Part shown: piece by piece, positions 53,755-62,778 of the stretch
Layout: the number at the start of each line of letters is the position of its first letter
Position numbering within the stretch: the first letter of the stretch is position 1
From: Scalindua_A sp046757465
GTDB taxonomy: Bacteria > Planctomycetota > Brocadiia > Brocadiales > Scalinduaceae
DNA length: 64,000 bases
Direction of reading: 5' to 3'
NCBI GenBank assembly: GCA_046757465.1
Contig: JBHHYH010000004.1
Span: 1-64,000 of the forward strand
Notes under the pieces: generated by a model
Seen by the model: the letters and a program-made list of their open reading frames with translations, nothing else
Told to the model about the DNA's origin: nothing
Database searches by the model: none
Program-made: the position numbers and the translations under genes

Positions 53755-53955
53755 ATGAGAACCAATATAGTACTTGATGATGAATTAGTAAAAGATTGCA
53801 TCAAGGCAACTGGTATAAAAACAAAGAAGTCTTTAATTGATTATGCCTTAAGGGAACTTTTACGGCATAAGCAACAAAAAAGAATTTTGAAATTAAAAGG
53901 TAAAATAACGTGGGAAGGTAATTTAGATGAGATGAGAAAAGGCTACAAAATATGA
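53755..53955 (+). CDS. vapB: VapB-type antitoxin (DUF2191)
   Basis: A 66-residue antitoxin. The start at 53755 follows GAAAGGGGGTTG; an upstream in-frame codon at 53734 is rejected. The N-terminal ribbon-helix-helix reads MRTNIVLDDELVKDCIKATG, typical of VapB of the DUF2191 group, and the C-terminal tail WEGNLDEMRKGY is the toxin-wrapping segment. It overlaps vapC by four bases (ATGA). Confidence 0.92.
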   Translation: MRTNIVLDDELVKDCIKATGIKTKKSLIDYALRELLRHKQQKRILKLKGKITWEGNLDEMRKGYKI

Positions 53956-54353
53956 TATTGGTTGACACCAGCGTTTGGATTGATTTCTTCGCCTCAAAAC
54001 CGTTTCCCCATGTGGATATTCTTGAAAAACTTATCCTTGATGATGAGGACATTTGTATATGTGGAATTGTGATAACTGAGGTTCTACAAGGGATAAAAAA
54101 CGATAAAGAGTTTAATAAAACCAAAAAATTATTAGAATGTTTAGTCTTTCTTCATATGTCATATACAACCTTTATTAAATCTGCTCAACTATATAGAACA
54201 CTTCGTAAAAAGGGAATAACTATTAAAAGGGCTATGGATTGTTTAATAGCAACAGTAGCAATAGAAAATGACGTTTTAATCTTACATAATGACAATGACT
54301 TCTTACTTATAGAAAGTCAAAGCAAACTTAAAACGTATAAAATCACATATTAG
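53952..54353 (+). CDS. vapC: VapC-type PIN-domain toxin
   Basis: A 133-residue PIN ribonuclease. Catalytic acids are Asp5 in LVDTSVWIDFF, the Glu in VITEVLQG, Asp near residue 97 in RAMDCLIA and Asp in HNDNDF. All expected residues are present, so it should be active when VapB is degraded. It forms a complete TA pair bracketed by direct repeats. Confidence 0.93.
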   Translation: MILVDTSVWIDFFASKPFPHVDILEKLILDDEDICICGIVITEVLQGIKNDKEFNKTKKLLECLVFLHMSYTTFIKSAQLYRTLRKKGITIKRAMDCLIATVAIENDVLILHNDNDFLLIESQSKLKTYKITY

Positions 54354-54461
54354 ATAACAAAAGGTATTCCTTATCAGACTTTAATATCAAGTACATTGCA
54401 CAAGTTTATTACCGGCAAGCTAAAGGAAAAAGCCTGATACATATTAGAGGGGCAAAGACCG

Positions 54462-54551
54462 CATCTCGCCACTTGAAACAATTCAAATCCCCCTTACTTC
54501 CCCCTCTTGTTAGCAGGTTTTTTGGTGGGCGGTGCCCACCCTACATTACTG
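54462..54551. repeat. Direct repeat, right copy flanking vapBC
   Basis: From CATCTCGCCACTTGAAAC to ATTACTG, matching 53592-53676 throughout. It includes a third copy of the TGGTGGGC...GCCCACCCTAC palindrome (54523-54544). Confidence 0.75.
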
Positions 54552-54576
54552 CCTATTGCCTTGTACGGGCACGATG

Positions 54577-54614
54577 CCCTGTGGAGTAAATACAATTTGC
54601 CTTACTCCACAGGG
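54577..54614 (-). terminator. Hairpin downstream of RND gene
   Basis: Perfect 13-bp arms CCCTGTGGAGTAA (54577-54589) and TTACTCCACAGGG (54602-54614), 43 bp after the RND stop codon on the minus strand. There is no T-run, so termination is only possible. Confidence 0.4.
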
Positions 54615-54656
54615 TGCCCCTACTGTACCTTCTCCCATATCTCCCTGCATAAATAC

Positions 54657-57600
54657 TTACCCTGCCTTCCATACCGATTCTTTTGCCTTTTCTACAAGGT
54701 CGTATACTACAGGGATCAGTATAAGGGTTAGAAGTGTAGAGAAGAGTAGTCCACCGATCACTGTAATACCCATAGGCATTCTCAATTCAGCGCCCTCACC
54801 CAGCCCAAGAGCCAAAGGGAGCAAACCAAGCACAGTGGTAGTTGTCGTCATTAAAATTGGACGCAGTCGTATCTTGCCTCCTTCAATGATTGCTTCCCGC
54901 CTCGGCATACCTTCCTTCCTGCGAGTGTTTATACAATCAATAAGGACGATTGCGTTATTTACGACAATTCCGGCAAGCATAACAACGCCTATTAGGACAA
55001 TAACACTTATAGGTTTTGCAGTTATAAACAAGGCCAGCACCACCCCAACTAAAGCAAAGGGTATGGTAAACATTATCACAAAAGGGTGAAGTAATGATTC
55101 GAACTGAGACGCCATTACTATATAAACCAGAAATGCAGCTAATGCTATGGCAAAGACCATACTGGAAAAAGCCACAAGCATTTCACGGCTTTGTCCACTA
55201 ACTGATACTTCAAAATCGCTCGTAATTTTAATATTCGCAATCTTTTCTTCGATATCCCTGACTGCGCTGCGCAAATCTCTTCCAACAAGATTTGCAGAAA
55301 CCACTACAACACGTTCTTGATTCAAACGCATTATTTCGCTTGGGCCCTTTTTGATGTTTACTTCTGCGATTGAAGCCAGCGTAATTGGTTTTTCACCTTC
55401 AGGATTAACGACAAAATTCTTCAAATCTCTGACGCTGCCAATATCTTCCTTTCTTACACGGACACGGATGTCAACTTTCCTTTCTCTCCTGGAAAATTCT
55501 GTGCTAACATTACCAAGGACATTATCTCTGATTATGTTGGCAATGGTGTTTAAGTCCAATCCAAGTTGTGACAGCTTTTGTCTGTTAAAGATGATTTGAA
55601 TTTCCGGTATTCCGCCCTCTATCGTGGACTTGATATCTGCAAGACCTTCCACTTCTTCCAACCTGGCAATAACTGTTTTAGATAATTTCTCGAGTATATT
55701 GAGGTTATATCCCTTTATTTCTACCTCAACAGGAGTTAAATAAGTGAAATAGGCTGGTCGTGAAAACTTGTACTCAACGGCTGGAGTTAATTTAAGTTTA
55801 TGCCTCAAATCTGCCATCACTTTTTTCTCCAGTTTGCGGTCAGACTTCTCTCTTAAGCTAATATTGATTTCGCCTATGTCTTCTCTCTCTTCTGCTATAG
55901 TTCCGCCTGCCTGACTGGTAGAGCCCGTAATAGTGTATATCGTTTGTATTTCAGGGTTGTCGCTTGCTATGTTTTCTATTATTTTGACAGTCTTCAGCAT
56001 ATCGGCAAGAGGTGTGCCTACCGGTTTTTTAATCTTGATAGAGAATTCACCCTGACTCAGTTCCGGAATAAGTTCTTTACCCAAATTTATGTACAGGTAC
56101 CACGAGCCACCGAGTATTGACAGCGCAATAGTAATTATTAACAGCTTGCGTGATAATGCAAAATTTACAACTCCCGGATAAACCCTTGTAATTGCGGGAA
56201 AGACAATATCAAACACGATAAACAATGGATATAGTAATATGTAAAGTATTCTTGACGACAAAGGATTGTGGTTTATGACTGCATTTTCTCCGTTTCTTTT
56301 TATGTCAGGGGTTTTCTTTTGATCAATCTTCAGTGAAGACAGCATCGGGATCAAAGTGATAGCGACAAGGAGTGAGATGAGAAGTGAATAGGTTACAGTA
56401 AGCGCTTGATCATTGAATAATTGACCTGCTATACCTTTAACAAATATTATTGGTATAAAAACGCATATGGTTGTGAGTGTTGATGCAATTACGGCTCTGC
56501 CAACCTCACTTGCACCCGTATTTGCAGAATCAACTGCACTGTATCCTTTTCTTCGATACCTGTCGATGCTTTCAAGTACCACAATCGAGTTATCAACGAG
56601 CATCCCCACGCCAAGTGCAAGCCCGCCTAATGACATAATATTTAGAGACACTTCTGATATGTACATGAAGAAGAAAGCTGCTACAACCGAAAGGGGAATT
56701 GCCAGACTGATAATCAAGGTGCTCTTAATGCTTCTAAGAAACAAGAAAAGAACGAGTATGGCCAAAATTCCGCCCCAGAGGGCAGTATAAATCACCTCTT
56801 TTATGGACCTTTCAATAAATCCTGATTGGTCGAGAATTATCTCCAACCTGATAGAGTCCGAAAATCTTCTTAACCTTTTTTCTATTTCCTTTAGCCGTTC
56901 TTTAACCAATTTTGCTACTGTTACCGTATTTGCACCCGCTTCTTTAAATATTGCTATTTCTACACTTTCTTTTCCATTTACACGGGTTATCACCTTGCGC
57001 TCTTTGTGTCCTTTTCTTACGTTTCCAATATCTCTTATCTTAATAGGAACCTTGTCTTTAAAATCGATGATTATGTCCTGTATTTCTTCCACTTGTTTAA
57101 ATTCGTTCAGGGTCCTTACAAGATATTCAACCTCTCCTTCTTTAATGTCCCCGGCAGTGAGATTAATATTTTCCTCACTGAGGCGCGTAATAACACGAGA
57201 GATAGGTATCCCCAGGTTTGCAAGTTTAGCCTCTTCCATCTCCACATGTATTTCTTCCTCTAACCCACCGCTTATTTCTACGGCGGCAACGCCACCAACA
57301 GCTTCTATGCCCATTACGCCTCTTTCTACTGATAAGCCTTCGAGGGCAGGTTTAAGCTCATCTTCTGCCAGGATGCGAAGTGTAATGAGATCTTCTTCTC
57401 CATACAGAGATATTCTCATAATAGGATCGAGAGCAGGGTCAAAACGCAGTAGGACCGGCCTTTCGGCATCGTCTGGCATATCCACCAAATCAAGCTTCTC
57501 GCGTACGTCCATTGATGCAAAATCCATATTGGTTTTCCATGCAAACTCTATGACAACTTCAGAGACATCGGGCCTTGACCTGGAATTTACACGTACCACA

Positions 57601-57827
57601 TCTGATATTACGCTCACTGCATCTTCAATTGGTCTTGATATGAGATTCTCGATTTCACTCGGAGCTGCTCCGGGATATTCGGTGCGCACTGTTAGGGTTG
57701 GATATGAGATATCTGGTAAGAGGTTTATGGGAAGTCGCTTAAAGGATATTAACCCGAAGATGACCAGTGTGGTCATCAGCATTACGACAGTAACTCGCCT
57801 TTTCGTTGAAAATTCGACTATCTTCAA
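54657..57827 (-). CDS. RND-family efflux transporter, second pump
   Basis: A 1056-residue HAE-1/SwrC-like RND protein. The N-terminus MKIVEFSTKRRVTVVMLMT enters TM1, and TM4 has GMLVDNSIVVLESI. Periplasmic docking loops and the duplicated second half are complete. Like the pump at 49384-52638, it has no adaptor or outer-membrane channel gene beside it. The two are clearly paralogues (shared NRPV/TLMV-type N-terminal layout and IDxINxxRxxGM...DAIIxGG block), but differ enough to suggest different substrates. Confidence 0.93.
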   Translation of the reverse strand: MKIVEFSTKRRVTVVMLMTTLVIFGLISFKRLPINLLPDISYPTLTVRTEYPGAAPSEIENLISRPIEDAVSVISDVVRVNSRSRPDVSEVVIEFAWKTNMDFASMDVREKLDLVDMPDDAERPVLLRFDPALDPIMRISLYGEEDLITLRILAEDELKPALEGLSVERGVMGIEAVGGVAAVEISGGLEEEIHVEMEEAKLANLGIPISRVITRLSEENINLTAGDIKEGEVEYLVRTLNEFKQVEEIQDIIIDFKDKVPIKIRDIGNVRKGHKERKVITRVNGKESVEIAIFKEAGANTVTVAKLVKERLKEIEKRLRRFSDSIRLEIILDQSGFIERSIKEVIYTALWGGILAILVLFLFLRSIKSTLIISLAIPLSVVAAFFFMYISEVSLNIMSLGGLALGVGMLVDNSIVVLESIDRYRRKGYSAVDSANTGASEVGRAVIASTLTTICVFIPIIFVKGIAGQLFNDQALTVTYSLLISLLVAITLIPMLSSLKIDQKKTPDIKRNGENAVINHNPLSSRILYILLYPLFIVFDIVFPAITRVYPGVVNFALSRKLLIITIALSILGGSWYLYINLGKELIPELSQGEFSIKIKKPVGTPLADMLKTVKIIENIASDNPEIQTIYTITGSTSQAGGTIAEEREDIGEINISLREKSDRKLEKKVMADLRHKLKLTPAVEYKFSRPAYFTYLTPVEVEIKGYNLNILEKLSKTVIARLEEVEGLADIKSTIEGGIPEIQIIFNRQKLSQLGLDLNTIANIIRDNVLGNVSTEFSRRERKVDIRVRVRKEDIGSVRDLKNFVVNPEGEKPITLASIAEVNIKKGPSEIMRLNQERVVVVSANLVGRDLRSAVRDIEEKIANIKITSDFEVSVSGQSREMLVAFSSMVFAIALAAFLVYIVMASQFESLLHPFVIMFTIPFALVGVVLALFITAKPISVIVLIGVVMLAGIVVNNAIVLIDCINTRRKEGMPRREAIIEGGKIRLRPILMTTTTTVLGLLPLALGLGEGAELRMPMGITVIGGLLFSTLLTLILIPVVYDLVEKAKESVWKAG

Positions 57828-58301
57828 GTTCTATTACTCACTTTTTTGATATTCCTAACTCCTTTGATTAAAAAGATTATACGACAAAGAAGACGTCTAT
57901 GAAACAGTTTATTGGCAATTATGATAGCAAAAACATTGAAACCCTTTTCAATCCTTGACAGAATGATTTTAAGGAGTATATTTTGCAATTTTTTCTAAAA
58001 ACCGTAGACATTATTTTCTGTCTCAATATTATAGAAGATATGCGATAAGTGGCTTTTGCCAAAACAGGATATGGCAATCAAGACAAACGCACAAAACCAA
58101 CAAAACAGAAGGAAGATTTCCCCATGGCAGTTCCGGATCACACCGATTCTCCACGTCATAACAACTTGACAGCATTAGACTTACTGGTGTTTGTATGTTG
58201 TGCAAAATTAGTTTTGAAACAAGATCTGATATGAAACAAAATGCTGACCACCAGTATCTACTGCTTCTAATAAATATAGTACACACGTATTAACTTTCTT
58301 C
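57828..58301. other. Spacer between RND and rpsU
   Basis: Part of a 563-bp gap before rpsU. Apart from the two predicted promoters I see only a 61-codon frame (58049-58234) without a ribosome-binding site or family resemblance, which I do not call. The long distance between the two promoters leaves room for a small RNA. Confidence 0.4.
57955..57982 (+). promoter_or_regulatory. Predicted sigma-70 promoter, distal
   Basis: TTGACA at 57955-57960, a 16-bp spacer and TATATT at 57977-57982. There is no gene directly behind it; it may drive a small RNA or a long leader of rpsU. Confidence 0.45.
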
Positions 58302-58330
58302 TTGACGACTAATATATTAAATACTATAAT
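58302..58330 (+). promoter_or_regulatory. Predicted sigma-70 promoter for rpsU
   Basis: TTGACG at 58302-58307, a 17-bp spacer and TATAAT at 58325-58330, 60 bp before the bS21 start. Confidence 0.75.
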
Positions 58331-58390
58331 TCATCTCTTTTATTTTATATAGATTAATTCCGCAATAAACTACTATGGAGTATGTTATTT

Positions 58391-58600
58391 ATGGCCAGGG
58401 TTCAAGTTTCAGATAATGAAAGCTTGCGCGAAGCTCTTAGAAGATTTAAGAAGATGTGTGATAAAGAAGGTATAATTAATCAATCAAAACGTTATGCTTA
58501 CTTTGAAAAACCTTCTGATAAGCGTCGTCGCGAAGAAAACAGGAGAATCAGGAACATAAAAAAGGCTCAAAATTTGGGTCCTAACCTGTTTGGTCAATAA
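58391..58600 (+). CDS. rpsU: Ribosomal protein bS21
   Basis: A 69-residue small-subunit protein. The start at 58391 (MARVQVSDNESLREALRRFKK) is chosen over an in-frame ATG at 58382. A conserved basic centre (FEKPSDKRRREENRRIRNIKK) follows. It is involved in initiation at the 3' end of 16S rRNA. It has its own promoter and terminator. Confidence 0.95.
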   Translation: MARVQVSDNESLREALRRFKKMCDKEGIINQSKRYAYFEKPSDKRRREENRRIRNIKKAQNLGPNLFGQ

Positions 58601-58605
58601 AAACC

Positions 58606-58630
58606 AAGATTTTGTGGGAATCTTATTTTT
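58606..58630 (+). terminator. Intrinsic terminator after rpsU
   Basis: AAGATT (58606-58611) pairs with AATCTT (58619-58624), followed by ATTTTTA. Confidence 0.6.
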
Positions 58631-58773
58631 AAAATTCGCTACATAACAAGTTAGACAAATTCCAATCAATTACAACCTAAAGTTATAAATAATAAATTCT
58701 GTATCCCCCCCTATAAGATACTTCTGGTATACCACTTCTATCCAAACATAATTTTAACAAGATAGCTATTATA

Positions 58774-59745
58774 ATGACTACACTTACAATTCAAAGAACA
58801 TGGCTAAAGAAATGCAGGTATTATCCCTTTAGTTATTTCTTAAAGGAGAAATTTCCCTTTAAAGTTCACAAGATTTCGATTCATGCTGGTTTTACATGCC
58901 CTAATAGGGATGGGCTAGTAGGAATCGGTGGATGTACTTACTGTGCTAATGAAAGTTTCAGCCCAAATGTCGGAGAAACGATTATGCCCATAAAAGAGCA
59001 AGTTGAAAAAGGCATAAGATTCTTGAAGAGGAGATACGGTGCTGAAAAGTTTATCGCATATTTTCAGGCGTTTACAAATACATATGCCGATGTTGATACA
59101 TTAAAGACTCGATATGAAAAAGCTCTGTTTGACAAAGATATAATTGGCCTTTCTATCGGCACAAGGCCTGACTGCATTACCGATGAAGTTCTAAACCTTA
59201 TTAATAGCTATACTGAAAAATATCATGTATGGATTGAATATGGCTTACAATCTATGCACGACCGTACATTGCGCTTAATAAATCGTGGACATGATTATAA
59301 GGCGTTTAAGGACGCAGTATTGCGTACGAAGGATAAGGAGAATATAAAAATTTGCGCTCATGTAATCCTTGGCCTTCCCGGAGAAGATTGGGATGATATG
59401 ATGAAAACGGCACAAGCTGTATCTTCTCTTGGTATTGATGGAATAAAACTCCATCATCTTTATATTGCAAAGAACACTGCAATGGCAAATGAATATTTTG
59501 AGGGAAACGTAAAAACGATGAAAGTGGAAGAATATGTCTCCCTTGTCTGTGACTTTTTAGAAAGAATTTCACCTGATATAGTTATACAGAGGCTAGTAGG
59601 AGATACGCATGGCGACTTCTTAATCTCCCCCATATGGCACATGAGTAAAGGTGAAGTGTTTTCTGCCATTACTGAGGAATTAAGGCGTCGCAATTCCTAC
59701 CAGGGCGCAAGATATATACCCCGTTCTACTTTACCACATACATAA
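58774..59745 (+). CDS. TIGR01212-family radical SAM protein (YhcC-like)
   Basis: A 323-residue radical SAM protein. The cluster Cys residues are Cys42, Cys54 and Cys57 in FTCPNRDG...GGCTYC, the longer spacing of this family. The family blocks IGTRPDCI, GLQS and HVILGLPGE are present. Members resemble Elp3-type enzymes but lack the acetyltransferase domain; the biochemical role of the group is not settled. It is monocistronic, downstream of rpsU. Confidence 0.9.
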   Translation: MTTLTIQRTWLKKCRYYPFSYFLKEKFPFKVHKISIHAGFTCPNRDGLVGIGGCTYCANESFSPNVGETIMPIKEQVEKGIRFLKRRYGAEKFIAYFQAFTNTYADVDTLKTRYEKALFDKDIIGLSIGTRPDCITDEVLNLINSYTEKYHVWIEYGLQSMHDRTLRLINRGHDYKAFKDAVLRTKDKENIKICAHVILGLPGEDWDDMMKTAQAVSSLGIDGIKLHHLYIAKNTAMANEYFEGNVKTMKVEEYVSLVCDFLERISPDIVIQRLVGDTHGDFLISPIWHMSKGEVFSAITEELRRRNSYQGARYIPRSTLPHT

Positions 59746-59835
59746 GTACAAATATTACAAATAGTTATGTCCTGTTTTAGTTGTATACTAAATTCTTTTC
59801 TATCGATATTTCTCATTCCGAATAGGCCTACTTTA

Positions 59836-61419
59836 TTACCTGAAATTTAACATGTACGCTGTCTCGATACATTCCAGGCTTTCTATTGCCGAGATGGTTT
59901 CCTGAGAAACTACTGCATCAACATTTAGGACTATCATTGCTCCACCTCCACTCTCTTTTCTACCAAATGTCATACGTCCTATATTTATATTCTGATCGCC
60001 TAGTATCTTACCTATTTCCCCTATCAATCCCGGCTTGTCTTGACCAAGCAAAATTAGGACATGACCGATTGGGTCCATGTCAACACGATAGCCATTTATT
60101 GTTTCTATTCTAGGTTCACTATTTTTAAATACGGTACCTGAAACAGATCTTTCACCATTATCTGTATTAGTCTTCGCGAAAATAAGGTTCGTGTAATCTT
60201 CTGTAGCACTACTAATGATCTCATTAATTTTTATTCCTCTTTCATTAGTCAGTATACGAGAATTTACGATATTTACGTCCTCATCTAAAACATGTCTTAG
60301 CAAACCTACCAATAGACTATCTGTTAGTGGACGAACGTTATCCTTGGTAACTTCACCACTGTATTGTATGTCTATGGATTTTATCCTGCCCCTTACTAAC
60401 TGAATTAAAAGAGACCCCATTTTTTCCGTTAGTGATATATAGGGTTTAAGCTGTTGAAATTCTTCCGGACCTTGAACAGGCATATTAAGCGCATTCCGTA
60501 TATTTTTATCCTGTAGCGCATCTACCATTTGTTCTGCCGCATCCCTGGCTACTGCATATTGAGCCTCCTCTGTTAGCGATCCAAGATGTGGTGTGGGAAG
60601 GACATTATCAAGTTTCAATAACTTGTTATTTACCGGAGGTTCTTTTTCGAAAACATCGATTGCGGCTCCCGCGACCTTACCACTTACAAGTGCGTCATAA
60701 AGTGCATCCTCTGAAATTATACCACCTCTAGCACAGTTTATTATTCTTACTCCATCTTTCATTAACGCAAATTCACGAGTCGAAATCAGGTTTTTTGTAT
60801 CGTTTCTTAGAGGGATATGTAAAGATATGTAATCAGATTGTCTTAATAACTCATCAAGATCTTTAACCAGATGAATGTTCATTTTGGAAATTGTTTCAGG
60901 GGAAATAAAGGGGTCATAACCTATTGCCCTCATTTCTAATGCTATGGCTCGTTTTGCTACTTCTTTTCCGATTTTACCTAATCCAATTATACCGAGGACT
61001 TTTCCGGAAACTTGAGAACCGATAAATTTTTTACGTTCCCATTTCCCTTCACGAACAGAATTGTAGGCCTGAGGTATATTTCTTGATAGAGCTAATAGAA
61101 GCGTAATCGTGTGTTCTGCGGTAGATGTTGTATTTCCTCCTGGGGTATTCATAACAATGATTCCTTTTTTTGTGGCGGCAGATATGTCAACGTTATCAAT
61201 CCCAACACCAGCTCGGCATATTGCGCGAAGTTTAGAGGCTTTTTCGATTACTTCTGACGTACTTTTGGTGCTACTTCGGATAATCAAGCCATCGTATTTG
61301 CCTATCTCTTTTTTTAACTCTTCTAATGAAATATTGGGCCTTATAGTTGTTTGAATACCCGCATTTTCCAGAATTGTTTTACATATATTCGGAAGATTGT
61401 CTGTTATTAATACGTTCAT
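59836..61419 (-). CDS. serA: D-3-phosphoglycerate dehydrogenase, long form
   Basis: The start at 61419 (MNVLITDNLPN) gives 527 residues; the frame is open to 61497 but those residues are not in the family. It makes 3-phosphohydroxypyruvate, the first step to serine. Domains in order: substrate-binding and NAD-binding (LGIIGLGKIG near 143-152), then the allosteric-substrate-binding domain and a C-terminal ACT domain (about 455-527). Serine feedback control through the ACT domain is expected. Serine made here can serve the cystathionine synthase at 12182. Confidence 0.95.
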   Translation of the reverse strand: MNVLITDNLPNICKTILENAGIQTTIRPNISLEELKKEIGKYDGLIIRSSTKSTSEVIEKASKLRAICRAGVGIDNVDISAATKKGIIVMNTPGGNTTSTAEHTITLLLALSRNIPQAYNSVREGKWERKKFIGSQVSGKVLGIIGLGKIGKEVAKRAIALEMRAIGYDPFISPETISKMNIHLVKDLDELLRQSDYISLHIPLRNDTKNLISTREFALMKDGVRIINCARGGIISEDALYDALVSGKVAGAAIDVFEKEPPVNNKLLKLDNVLPTPHLGSLTEEAQYAVARDAAEQMVDALQDKNIRNALNMPVQGPEEFQQLKPYISLTEKMGSLLIQLVRGRIKSIDIQYSGEVTKDNVRPLTDSLLVGLLRHVLDEDVNIVNSRILTNERGIKINEIISSATEDYTNLIFAKTNTDNGERSVSGTVFKNSEPRIETINGYRVDMDPIGHVLILLGQDKPGLIGEIGKILGDQNINIGRMTFGRKESGGGAMIVLNVDAVVSQETISAIESLECIETAYMLNFR

Positions 61420-61650
61420 ATTTCTATCTTTAATTTTAAAACTTATAATTCCTTTAAACGGAATTTTAGCATGCACTTCGGAGAAAATCAAATGCAATCT
61501 ATTTTGCAGGAGTTGTGGCTGTTATTAAATTTAATTTTAGATTAAAGGTAAAAAACCTTTTGATTTTTAGCAAAAATTTAATGTATCATAAAGACTACGA
61601 ATGTGATTAATTTGCACTGTATAACATTATAAAATTGATTGGAGGTAAAT

Positions 61651-62139
61651 ATGCTACTCAGTAATTTGTTTCTAGTTAATAACTGGCTACATCTTTCTGC
61701 TGCAACCCTTTTAGCGGGAGGCATGGTTTTTCTTGTAGCGATATTAAGGCCGGTCCTGGGAAGGAATTCTTCTGTCTCCGGAATAGATATACTGGCAAAC
61801 GAGGTTCATGATAGATTTCGTAAGTATGTTGGTATAGTAATATGCGTAATCATTCTTACGGGAATCATTAATTCTCTTAATGGCGTTATAACAGGTATAG
61901 AGGTAGACTTAAGTTCGGGATATAAGACTGTTATACGAATAAAGGTTTTATTGGCAATTGGCCTTTTTATTATTTACGGCGTAAATGCCTTTTTGATTAA
62001 GGAACCTAAAGGGGGTAAAGATGAAAGTTGTTCTTGCGTAATGCAGCCCCCGGTTTATAAGAGGATATTGCAGGTAATCGCTTTGGTATTGGTTTTCGCA
62101 ATTTTGTTATTAGTTTCATTATTGGGATTTTATAAATAA
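61651..62139 (+). CDS. CopD-like four-helix membrane protein
   Basis: A 162-residue membrane protein; the ATG at 61651 follows GGAGGTAA. Four hydrophobic helices are visible (about 8-29, 52-73, 87-107, 135-158). A His in the first helix (NNWLHLSAATLLAGG) suggests metal or haem contact, as in CopD/cytochrome-like membrane proteins. A Cys pair (SCSC) lies in the third loop. The family match is weak, and the function is unknown. Confidence 0.7.
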   Translation: MLLSNLFLVNNWLHLSAATLLAGGMVFLVAILRPVLGRNSSVSGIDILANEVHDRFRKYVGIVICVIILTGIINSLNGVITGIEVDLSSGYKTVIRIKVLLAIGLFIIYGVNAFLIKEPKGGKDESCSCVMQPPVYKRILQVIALVLVFAILLLVSLLGFYK

Positions 62140-62312
62140 TTTTATTGCTTTAACTAGGAAAAATTTACCTACCAATGTGGAAATTTAAGAGAAAATTTCT
62201 TGGATTTACGATTTATCTTACCTTGGATTTTTTTAAGCTTGTGCTGAAAATTATTAGTAGTAAAAAACCTTTATAATTGCTTTTTGGTAAGCTCTTTGCG
62301 GTTAAAAAAGCC

Positions 62313-62340
62313 TTGACTTTTATAATACGCAAAGTAAAAT
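62313..62340 (+). promoter_or_regulatory. Predicted sigma-70 promoter for queD
   Basis: TTGACT at 62313-62318, a 16-bp spacer and TAAAAT at 62335-62340, about 52 bp before the queD start. Confidence 0.55.
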
Positions 62341-62391
62341 TATTAGTTAAGTAATTGTTTTTTATTCCCGATAAAGAATATATGTAAATAT

Positions 62392-62757
62392 ATGTATGAA
62401 TTAGTAATACAGAAATCATTTGCTGGAGCACATAATCTACGTGATTATGAAGGAGAGTGCGAAAAGTTACATGGACATAACTGGAAGGTAGAAGTAACAT
62501 TTAAATCTGAAAAACTGAACAGGTCAGGCATGGTTATTGATTTTAAAATTGTTAAAAAGAAACTTGAAGAGATACTTTCTCATTTGGATCATTCTTATTT
62601 AAATGAACTTGAAGAGTTTTGTCAGGAAAACCCTACGACTGAAAATGTTTCAAAGTTGGTATACGAAAATTTAAATGGAAAGTTACCTCCCGAAATATCC
62701 GTTGCTAAAGTAAGAACATGGGAATCTGAAAATTGTGCAGCTGCGTATTATGTATGA
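62392..62757 (+). CDS. queD: 6-carboxytetrahydropterin synthase
   Basis: A 121-residue T-fold enzyme that turns 7,8-dihydroneopterin triphosphate into 6-carboxytetrahydropterin in queuosine/preQ0 synthesis. Zinc ligands are His14, His27 and His29 (HGHNW), with catalytic Cys23 (ECEKLHGH) and the HLDHSYLNE block. Length is standard. No other que genes are in the window. It is 21 bp upstream of the HPS-RraA gene. Confidence 0.95.
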   Translation: MYELVIQKSFAGAHNLRDYEGECEKLHGHNWKVEVTFKSEKLNRSGMVIDFKIVKKKLEEILSHLDHSYLNELEEFCQENPTTENVSKLVYENLNGKLPPEISVAKVRTWESENCAAAYYV

Positions 62758-62778
62758 ACCGTTCTTTTACATGTAATT

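Noticed and set aside
53250..54551. CRISPR array
   Set aside because: Repeats are few, imperfect, of different orientation and not evenly spaced, and there are no cas genes.
58049..58234. 61-codon frame before rpsU
   Set aside because: Composition and lack of a Shine-Dalgarno site suggest a chance frame.
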